A stretch of 13,255 bases of DNA from an uncultured Lachnospiraceae bacterium. Its GTDB lineage: Bacteria > Bacillota > Clostridia > Lachnospirales > Lachnospiraceae. Both the position numbers and the translations under genes were made by a program. The notes below the pieces were generated by a model, which was not told the origin of the DNA, ran no database searches, and saw only the letters and a program-made list of their open reading frames with translations. This document shows positions 1 through 5,726 of this stretch, piece after piece. Each line of letters begins with the position of its first letter. Within the stretch, counting starts at the first letter, position 1. Where the stretch lies: contig CACZPG010000062.1 of assembly GCA_902782965.1 (NCBI GenBank), forward strand, positions 1-13,255. Reading direction: 5' to 3'.

Positions 1-525
1 AGGAAAATCTGCATAGAAAAGAAGACTTGAATCATTGACAGTGTCAACTTTAATCTCATATTCCTTACCGGTAGTTTCATTGAGAATTACAAGAGTTGCA
101 TCTTCAAAGGCCGTACTTCCGTCACCCATATCAACAACGATGAATTTATTCATAGCAGGAGTTTCAAACTCAGCCTCTTCTATTACGGCAAAATTGATAT
201 CAAGTTCAGACTGAATAAGACCCTCGTCAGAAGAAGTCTCTTCAGTATCGGTATTATCTGTTATATTATCTGTATCAGCCGGAGCTTCAGCTTCTTCCGT
301 CTTTTCTTCTGAAATCTTATCAGATGAATCAGCTTCAGCTTCTTCCGTCACTTCTGCTGATTCTTCCACTGAAACATTCTCTGCATCCCCTGCGGTAGCA
401 CTGAATGCAGTCTCTGTCTCGGAAGCATATACATTTCCCAAAGAAGCGGGCGCAAGAACCGACAATACCATTCCCAGACATAATAATAATGATAATACTT
501 TTCTATTTGCCTTTATTATTCTCAT
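1..525 (-). CDS. Secreted acidic protein of unknown function, C-terminus cut off by the window edge
   Basis: The reading frame is open for 175 codons from an ATG at 525 down to base 1, so the 3' part lies outside the window. An AGAGG ribosome-binding site sits 6 bases before the ATG. The N-terminus (MRIIKANRKVLSLLLCLGMV) is a typical Sec signal peptide with a likely cleavage after V-Y-A near residue 34. Residues about 35-105 are low-complexity and rich in Glu, Asp, Thr and Ser (TEEAEA occurs twice), a pattern common in linkers of exported Gram-positive proteins. Residues about 105-175 look more folded, with alternating hydrophobic beta-like stretches (KFIVVDMGDG, ATLVILNE). I do not recognise a family in the visible part. 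It is divergent from the two-component genes and has its own strong promoter. Export is well supported; the function is unknown. Confidence 0.8.
   Translation of the reverse strand, partial: MRIIKANRKVLSLLLCLGMVLSVLAPASLGNVYASETETAFSATAGDAENVSVEESAEVTEEAEADSSDKISEEKTEEAEAPADTDNITDNTDTEETSSDEGLIQSELDINFAVIEEAEFETPAMNKFIVVDMGDGSTAFEDATLVILNETTGKEYEIKVDTVNDSSLLFYADFP
283..349. repeat. 19-bp direct repeat, two copies 48 bp apart
   Basis: The 19-base sequence AGCTTCAGCTTCTTCCGTC occurs exactly at 283-301 and again at 331-349. The 48-base period is a multiple of three, so it encodes a repeated TEEAEA segment within the acidic linker of the secreted protein and can gain or lose units without breaking the frame. 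Confidence 0.8.
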
Positions 526-606
526 ATAAAACCTCTGTAATATATTTATTATTTCAACATGTATAATCCAATAAAGAAACACTATGCCATGTTATATCGT
601 ATGAAC

Positions 607-635
607 AGTATAATGGGTCGATACAATTATGTCAA
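607..635 (-). promoter_or_regulatory. Sigma-A-type promoter for the leftward secreted-protein gene
   Basis: On the minus strand a perfect TTGACA (630-635) is followed after exactly 17 bases by TATACT (607-612). The predicted transcription start lies near 600, giving a leader of about 75 bases before the ATG at 525. A 30-bp imperfect palindrome (612-641) covers the -35 and the spacer, as expected for a repressor operator. Confidence 0.8.
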
Positions 636-641
636 CCCATT
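612..641. promoter_or_regulatory. 30-bp imperfect palindrome over the leftward promoter (candidate operator)
   Basis: The outer arms AATGGGT (612-618) and ACCCATT (635-641) are exact inverted repeats. The inner part continues the symmetry with only transition mismatches (TCGATA facing TATGTCAA around a central AATT). It overlaps the -35 element of the leftward promoter. Binding by a dimeric repressor is inference from position and symmetry; the protein is not identified. Confidence 0.5.
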
Positions 642-707
642 TATTACAAAATTATTACGTTTCTGTTACTTTTTGTTGATTGTTTTCTATTTTCACATAT
701 TTTTCAC
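641..707. promoter_or_regulatory. 11-bp-spaced direct-repeat ladder, probable OmpR/PhoB-type operator
   Basis: TTATTAC at 641, TTATTAC at 652, CTGTTAC at 663 and a weaker TGTTGAT at 674 are separated by AT-rich 4-mers, so each unit is 7+4 bases. A second pair, TTTTCAC at 690 and TTTTCAC at 701, also has 11-bp spacing but lies 5 bp out of register with the first set. Direct repeats one helical turn apart are the known binding mode of OmpR/PhoB-family regulators, including Pho boxes. The array lies just upstream of the response regulator gene, so autoregulation is likely. Which regulator binds is inference. Confidence 0.55.
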
Positions 708-729
708 GAAAATTATTTAAAAACAGGTA

Positions 730-738
730 TGATATAAT
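730..738 (+). promoter_or_regulatory. Extended -10 promoter element for the two-component operon
   Basis: TGATATAAT (730-738) is a perfect extended -10 box (TGnTATAAT), 26 bases before the response regulator ATG. No good -35 is present at the usual distance, which fits a promoter helped by an activator bound at the 11-bp direct repeats immediately upstream. Confidence 0.65.
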
Positions 739-764
739 TATTATCATCATAAGGAAGTAATAGT

Positions 765-1454
765 ATGAGAATATTAATTGTTGAAGACGAGCATTCACTT
801 GCTGAGCTTGTAGCTGAACGTTTAAAAAAAGAAAGATATATTGTAGATGTTTCCTACGATGGAGAGGACGGGCTTTACAACGCTCTCTCAGGCATATATG
901 ACCTGATTATTCTTGATATAATGCTCCCTTATAGAAATGGTCTTGATATTTTAAAAGAGATCAAGAAGAATGGGGTTTTGTCAAAGGTTATAATGCTCAC
1001 CGCAAAGGGAGAACTGGAGGATAAACTCAAGGGGTTCTCTGAGGGTGCTAATGACTATGTACCAAAACCATTTCATATAGATGAGCTGGTTGCCAGGATA
1101 AATGCCCAGCTGAGAATCGAGAACGCTGTAAGCAACACTAAGGAATACGGCGACATAATCCTCGACTATAACATCCCTGCTGTTATTAATAAAAATACCA
1201 GTGAAAATATAAAGATCAACAATAAAGAATTCCAGCTTCTCGAATATTTTATAACCAATCATGATCAGGTTCTTTCAAAGGATCTGATATTTGACAGAAT
1301 CTGGGGAATGGAAAATGACCTTCTATCCAACAATGTTGAAGCATATATTTCTTTCATAAGAAAAAAACTTAAAATGCTGGATTCAAGGGTAACAATACAA
1401 ACCATCCGAAACATGGGCTATAAATTGGAGTATATAAATGAAGGAACTAAGTAA
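765..1454 (+). CDS. OmpR/PhoB-family response regulator
   Basis: This is the DNA-binding output protein of a two-component system, 229 residues, the usual length for this class. The receiver domain (about 1-118) has all the key residues: E7/D8 acidic pocket, D51 phosphorylation site in LIILDIMLP, T79 in MLTAK and K101 in PKPF. A winged-helix effector domain follows (about 125-226), with the family pattern NKEFQLLEYF and the C-terminal NMGYKLEY hairpin. The start has an AAGGAAG ribosome-binding site 8 bases upstream. The last 17 bases overlap the start of the histidine kinase gene, so the two are translationally coupled. The promoter region carries direct repeats of the type this family binds, which suggests self-control. 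The target genes are not proven. The adjacent VTC/DUF4956 gene run is the obvious candidate by position. Confidence 0.95.
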   Translation: MRILIVEDEHSLAELVAERLKKERYIVDVSYDGEDGLYNALSGIYDLIILDIMLPYRNGLDILKEIKKNGVLSKVIMLTAKGELEDKLKGFSEGANDYVPKPFHIDELVARINAQLRIENAVSNTKEYGDIILDYNIPAVINKNTSENIKINNKEFQLLEYFITNHDQVLSKDLIFDRIWGMENDLLSNNVEAYISFIRKKLKMLDSRVTIQTIRNMGYKLEYINEGTK

Positions 1455-2637
1455 GAAGGTTTTTCTTTTAACATTTGGCATCATGCTTTCTGTTCTGATC
1501 ATAAGTTTCTGTTTTCTTAACATACAGAGCTACAGGCGGGAATACGAAAGCATAAAAAGAAGCCTGAATATGATGGATGACCGTGGTAAAGAAAAGGGGC
1601 CATTGGGTGGCCCTGAACAAAAACGACCTGAAGATATGGTTTTCATGGATCAAGAGGTCTATACTGTGGAGATATCTGATGGAAGTATAACCAATATCAT
1701 AAATCACGGAAATGAATCTGAAGATTTTGATGTATCCAGTGCCGCCTCAGAAATTCTGTCAGAGTATGATCAGCACTCCGAAGAAATAGGTAATCTCTAT
1801 ATAAAAGGATATGCATTTAGTTATCGGGATAACAGAATTATTATTGTCAACAATGAAGAGGTATGCAGCAAGCTGAGAATAATTCTTCTTGAGACCATTA
1901 TTCTGTTTCTGGTTATTGCTACTATAGTGTTTTTTCTCTCAAAGCTGATAGCAGGCTGGATTACAAAACCTGCAAAAGAAGCCTTTGATAAGCAGAGAGA
2001 GTTTATAGCTGATGCATCCCACGAACTTAAAACCCCACTGGCTGTTATCATGGCATCTTCTGATGAGATTTCGATTAATGAAGAAAACAGAAAATATATC
2101 GAAAACATAAAATTCGAATCTGACAGAATGAATAAACTCATATCCGGTATGCTGGATCTGTCAAAGCTTGAAGAGGGAGTAACACGTGTTGATTATAAAG
2201 ATGAAAACCTTTCAAAAATAATCGAAAAAACGGCACTTACGTTTGATACTGTAGCATTTGAAAAAGGTGTAATGATAGAAATGGACATCGAAGACGGAAT
2301 AACCCAGAAATGCAGCAGGGAGGAAATGGAAAAACTCACCTCCATTCTCATAGATAATGCCATAAAACATAGCTACAAGAATAATGCCATTCAGATTGTT
2401 CTTAAACAAAACAAAAGCACTAAGATTCTTGAAGTTACAAACACAGGCGATGCCATAAAAGAAGGTGAAGAAGAGAAAATATTTGAAAGATTCTACCGAA
2501 GTGACAAGTCTCGCAGCAGAAGCGAAAACCGCTACGGTCTCGGTCTTGCCATCGCCAGGACTATAGTCCATAACCATAATGGTACGATAAAAGCAAAATC
2601 AAAAGATGGAAAAACAACCTTCAGGGTAGAGTTTTAA
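1438..2637 (+). CDS. Membrane sensor histidine kinase, partner of the upstream response regulator
   Basis: A 399-residue membrane kinase. TM1 is at about residues 8-28 and TM2 at about 148-170, enclosing an extracellular sensor loop of about 115 residues that is rich in charge and carries a Gly/Pro stretch (KGPLGGPEQ). The catalytic core is complete: H-box ASHELKTP with phospho-acceptor H195, N-box with N307 (LIDNAIKHS), F-box IFERFYR (348-354) and G2 box YGLGLAIA (366-372). The G1 box reads NTGD (335-338) instead of the usual DxGxG. Only about 25 residues separate TM2 from the H-box, so there is no room for a normal HAMP domain. The start overlaps the response regulator gene by 17 bases and has GGAG upstream. 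A terminator follows 3 bases after the stop. The ligand is unknown. Confidence 0.94.
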   Translation: MKELSKKVFLLTFGIMLSVLIISFCFLNIQSYRREYESIKRSLNMMDDRGKEKGPLGGPEQKRPEDMVFMDQEVYTVEISDGSITNIINHGNESEDFDVSSAASEILSEYDQHSEEIGNLYIKGYAFSYRDNRIIIVNNEEVCSKLRIILLETIILFLVIATIVFFLSKLIAGWITKPAKEAFDKQREFIADASHELKTPLAVIMASSDEISINEENRKYIENIKFESDRMNKLISGMLDLSKLEEGVTRVDYKDENLSKIIEKTALTFDTVAFEKGVMIEMDIEDGITQKCSREEMEKLTSILIDNAIKHSYKNNAIQIVLKQNKSTKILEVTNTGDAIKEGEEEKIFERFYRSDKSRSRSENRYGLGLAIARTIVHNHNGTIKAKSKDGKTTFRVEF

Positions 2638-2640
2638 ATA

Positions 2641-2680
2641 ATCGGGTCAAAGGGAAAATCCTTTTGGCTCGATTTTTTTT
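2641..2680 (+). terminator. Rho-independent terminator after the two-component operon
   Basis: An imperfect stem of about 13 pairs (2641-2653 with 2660-2673, with G-T wobbles and one bulged A) has a 6-base loop and is followed by a run of eight T (2673-2680). It separates the two-component pair from the VTC operon, which therefore needs its own promoter or read-through. Confidence 0.85.
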
Positions 2681-2706
2681 ATTCTTTTTAATTTTTTTAA
2701 TATTCA

Positions 2707-2726
2707 TTTAAGCTTACCGGCTTAAA
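2707..2726. promoter_or_regulatory. Inverted repeat upstream of the VTC operon
   Basis: TTTAAGC (2707-2713) and GCTTAAA (2720-2726) are exact inverted repeats around a 6-base spacer, about 70 bases before the start of the VTC gene. No T-run follows on either strand, so it is not a classic terminator; an operator is possible. I could not identify a convincing -35/-10 pair in 2681-2790. Confidence 0.35.
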
Positions 2727-2794
2727 GTATGTTCAAAGCAAAGAAAAACACATGAATGAAATGACTGAATAAATAGCGAAAGGAGGAAATGACT

Positions 2795-3558
2795 ATGAAT
2801 GATTATATAAATGTATTTAAACGAACAGAAATCAAATATCTCCTGTCAGGTACTCAGTACACTGAACTTCTTCCTTTTCTGGAAAAATACTTTAAGGTCG
2901 ATCAATACGGAAAAACAAGAATAAATAATATATACTTTGATACTCCTAACTTCTATATGATACGCACTTCCTTAGAAAAGCCTGTTTATAAGGAGAAGCT
3001 GAGACTCAGAACTTATGGAGATACTGATGATAATACTAATTCCTTCATAGAAATCAAAAAAAATATAACGGAGTAGTTTATAAACGCAGGATATCCGGAA
3101 GCTATATAGATTCATATAACTATCTGATAAAAGGAATGAAACCCCTGAATGATTCTCAGATATCAAGAGAGATAGAAAATCTCAGAAAAACCTACAAAGA
3201 TTTAAAACCCTCCATGATCATATGCTACGACAGAATAGCTATGGCGGGAAAATCTAACTCTGAGCAAAGAATAACATTTGATACCAATATAAGCTGGACC
3301 ACTAAGCCACTGGATCTTCGACACATAACAGAGGGAACACCTATTCTAAAGTCAGGGGAAGTGATGATGGAAATTAAGGTATTAAATGCAATGCCCATGA
3401 ACCTTGCAAGAAAGCTCAGCGAACTAGGCATTTTCCCAACATCCTTTTCTAAATATGGGAAAGGCTATATGGATATGATCCGCAAGAGTTCAGGAACTTA
3501 TATAAATACTTATCAACCAGAAGAATTGTTTGAGAAAGGAGTGGTGATATATGCTTAA
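2795..3558 (+). pseudogene. VTC-domain polyphosphate-polymerase-like protein, split by a frameshift at an A8 tract
   Basis: The VTC domain is a tunnel-shaped triphosphate metalloenzyme fold; in yeast Vtc4 it makes polyphosphate from ATP. The first frame (2795-3076) has the N-terminal hallmarks: FKRTEIKYLLS, NNIYFDTPNF, KLRLRTYG and FIEIKK. It then hits TAG at 3074. The second frame (open to 3558) resumes with the expected KYNGVVYKRR and continues through CYDRIAM, RITFDTNI, MEIKVLNAMP and SKYGKGYM. The switch is at eight A's (3056-3063), where nine would keep one frame. Joined, it makes about 254 residues, normal for the family. I chose ATG 2795 over 2789 because AGGAGG (2781-2786) is 8 bases from 2795 but only 2 from 2789. 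All basic and acidic tunnel motifs survive across the two parts. It could be a recent mutation, a sequencing error, or a site read by ribosomal or polymerase slippage. Its end overlaps DUF4956 by 8 bases. Confidence 0.8.
3056..3063 (+). repeat. A8 homopolymer at the VTC frameshift
   Basis: In the upstream frame the tract reads ATC AAA AAA AAT. A one-base backward slip on A-AAA-AAT, or one extra A in the mRNA, restores the downstream VTC frame. A8 is the sort of tract at which polymerase slippage, strand-slippage mutation and homopolymer sequencing error all occur. Confidence 0.8.
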
Positions 3559-4231
3559 TAACATTTTTACATCAATTATAACAAATGGAACATTTACAGG
3601 AACTGAATTTGCTATTGCAACAGTAACAGCACTTGTCTGCGGATTCATAATAGCAGCATCCTATATTGTAAAGAATAAGTGTTCAAGGAGTTTTGTTATA
3701 ACCCTCGTACTCCTTCCTGCAATAGTGGAGCTGGTGATAATTCTCGTAAACGGAAATATCGGCGCCGGAGTGGCTGTCGCCGGAGCTTTCAGTCTTGTAA
3801 GATTCAGGTCTACTCCGGGAAGGGGACAGGAAATAACCAGTATATTCCTGGCTATGGCAGTCGGACTTGCCACAGGAATGGGCTATATAGGTGTTGCTAT
3901 TCTATTTACTCTCATACTATCCCTCCTGAATCTGATCCTGAACCTCTCAAAGCTGGGTAGTATGGATGAGACTTACAGAATACTAAAAATCATGGTTCCC
4001 GAAAATATCGATTATGAGGGAAAGTTTGAAGATATTTTTGACAAATACCTTTCTACCTATACATACGAAGAAGTAAAAACAAGCAATATGGGCAGCCTTT
4101 ATAAAATAACACTCAGCGTTGCGTTAAAGGCCGGAATATCCACAAAAGAATTTCTGGACGAAATAAGAACAAGAAACGGAAATCTGGATATCAGTCTTGG
4201 AAGACAACTTGAAAATCCGGAAAGCCTGTAA
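3551..4231 (+). CDS. DUF4956 family integral membrane protein
   Basis: A 226-residue protein with a hydrophobic N-terminal half and a soluble C-terminal half. Membrane segments are predicted at about 19-40, 48-66, 95-112 and 114-132. Between them is the hallmark glycine-rich and arginine-rich segment GAGVAVAGAFSLVRFRSTPG (71-90), ending in GRGQE. Residues about 135-226 form a charged cytoplasmic-type domain with alpha/beta character. The start follows a GGAG site by 9 bases and lies inside the end of the VTC gene, so translation is coupled. DUF4956 proteins are often encoded beside VTC-domain proteins. By analogy with the yeast Vtc1/Vtc4 arrangement, this could be the membrane partner that anchors the VTC enzyme or passes its product through the membrane, using the conserved arginines. 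That role is inference; the family has no established function that I know of. Confidence 0.85.
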   Translation: MLNNIFTSIITNGTFTGTEFAIATVTALVCGFIIAASYIVKNKCSRSFVITLVLLPAIVELVIILVNGNIGAGVAVAGAFSLVRFRSTPGRGQEITSIFLAMAVGLATGMGYIGVAILFTLILSLLNLILNLSKLGSMDETYRILKIMVPENIDYEGKFEDIFDKYLSTYTYEEVKTSNMGSLYKITLSVALKAGISTKEFLDEIRTRNGNLDISLGRQLENPESL

Positions 4232-4313
4232 ACACAGTAGCATTCAGAGGCTGTACTAGATAGCTTATGCAATATAACAGATAATAACATTAAGCATACG
4301 AGGAGGAATAACT

Positions 4314-5702
4314 ATGAGAAAGAATTATTTATATAAAAAACATATTAAAAGAAAAGTGAACGCATCTAAAACACTTTTCGTTATGCTCGCTCTTCTGATG
4401 TCAGCTACAATGACAGCCTGCACATCCGGGGAAACTGCAGATAATACAATAGTGTATGATGTCGACGCAAAAACTGATGGTTCTTCAGCCGACACTTCCG
4501 ATTATGACAACGAATTGTTTACAGACAGAGATTTGAATCAGACTCCGGAGCTTTCTGATGCAGAAGAATTAACTCTCGTAAGCGGTGAAGATTTAAACAT
4601 CACCAAGGAAGGTATCTACATATTATCCGGATCTGTTCAAAATGTTACTGTTTACATCGACACTGAAAACGATGCTAAGGTTCAGCTGATTCTAGACGGT
4701 GCAGAGATTTCAAATGATGATATGCCTTGCATATATGTAAAAAACGCTGATAAAGTTTTCGTTACAACAACCGATACAGAAAACACTCTATCCGTAACCG
4801 GTTCATTTACTGCAGATGGAGACACTAATCTTGATGCAGTTATCTTCTCCAAGGATGATCTCGTTATAAATGGTCAGGGAACCTTGAATATTTCCTCAAG
4901 TGATAATGCCATTTCCTGCAAGGATACTTTGAAGATTACAGGCAGCACCATTAATATAGAGTGTTCAGGAAATGCACTTGAGGCTCACGATGCCATAAAT
5001 ATAGCTGACGGAACCATTAATATAACCAGCTGTAATGATGGTCTTCACGCCAAGAATAGTGACGATGATTCCACAGGATCCATCTATATCGGAGGCGGCA
5101 CATTTAACATCACTGCAAATGATGACGCAATTCATGGTACAACTCTGATTCAAATCGAAGATGGCGAGTTTGATCTGACCGGCAGAGAATGCATAGAAGG
5201 AACCTACATAAAAGTTAATGGCGGGAATATCAACATAAATGCATCTGATGACGGTATAAATGCCGCTGCTAAATCCACAAGCTACACTCCTACTTTTGAA
5301 ATGAATGGTGGAAAAATAACTATAGTGATGGCTCAGGGAGATACAGATGGAATCGATTCTAACAGTGACATCTATATTAATGGAGGAACGCTTGATATTT
5401 CAGGCCAGTCCACATTTGATTATGACGGTACTGCTGAGTATAACGGCGGAACCATTATAGAAAACGGCACAGAAACTAACTCAATTTCTAATCAGGAATT
5501 CGGTCCCGGTGGTGGCATGGGAGATTTTGGCCCCGGTGGTAACGTAGGAGAATTTGGTTCAAATGGTAACACGGAAGACTTTGTCCCAGGTGGTAACGCG
5601 GAAGAATTTGGTCCCGGAAGGCACAGAAATGAAAACATACCAATACCAGACCAAAACCAGCAATTCAAAAACTCAGATAACACAGACAGTTTAGAAATGT
5701 AA
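4314..5702 (+). CDS. Cthe_2159-type carbohydrate-binding beta-helix lipoprotein
   Basis: A 462-residue exported protein. A basic N-terminus and hydrophobic stretch (20-35) end at C36 in the sequence MTAC, a plausible lipobox, so it is probably lipid-anchored on the outer face of the membrane. Residues about 80-390 repeat short rungs such as LVINGQGTLNI, INIADGTINI, DGLHAKNS, INASDDGINA and DIYINGGTLDI. These match the right-handed parallel beta-helix family (formerly DUF4353) named after Clostridium thermocellum Cthe_2159, which binds cellulose and polygalacturonate. The C-terminus (396-440) carries 9-residue glycine-rich repeats, then an Asn/Gln-rich tail. There is no sortase signal. AGGAGG lies 7 bases before the ATG. 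The gene follows DUF4956 by 82 bases and precedes the glycosyltransferase fusion by 24, so it belongs to the same gene run. Binding a surface or plant polysaccharide is the likely role. Confidence 0.82.
   Translation: MRKNYLYKKHIKRKVNASKTLFVMLALLMSATMTACTSGETADNTIVYDVDAKTDGSSADTSDYDNELFTDRDLNQTPELSDAEELTLVSGEDLNITKEGIYILSGSVQNVTVYIDTENDAKVQLILDGAEISNDDMPCIYVKNADKVFVTTTDTENTLSVTGSFTADGDTNLDAVIFSKDDLVINGQGTLNISSSDNAISCKDTLKITGSTINIECSGNALEAHDAINIADGTINITSCNDGLHAKNSDDDSTGSIYIGGGTFNITANDDAIHGTTLIQIEDGEFDLTGRECIEGTYIKVNGGNININASDDGINAAAKSTSYTPTFEMNGGKITIVMAQGDTDGIDSNSDIYINGGTLDISGQSTFDYDGTAEYNGGTIIENGTETNSISNQEFGPGGGMGDFGPGGNVGEFGSNGNTEDFVPGGNAEEFGPGRHRNENIPIPDQNQQFKNSDNTDSLEM
5499..5633 (+). repeat. 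27-bp tandem repeat encoding 9-residue FGPGGN-like units
   Basis: Four 27-base units and a fifth partial one encode FGPGGGMGD, FGPGGNVGE, FGSNGNTED, FVPGGNAEE and FGPGRHRNE. The units are divergent, so the array is not a very recent expansion. It forms a flexible Gly/Pro/Asn tail on the beta-helix lipoprotein. Confidence 0.8.
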
Positions 5703-5726
5703 AACTTCGTTCAAGGAGGTGGCGAG

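Noticed and set aside
2753..2773. Six-codon leader peptide MNEMTE before the VTC gene
   Set aside because: It has no ribosome-binding site, no regulatory codon pattern and no attenuator hairpin after it.
4232..4313. Terminator or promoter between DUF4956 and the beta-helix lipoprotein gene
   Set aside because: Only 5-bp inverted matches (TATGC/GCATA) are visible, with no T-run and no clear hexamers; treated as a plain spacer with a ribosome-binding site.
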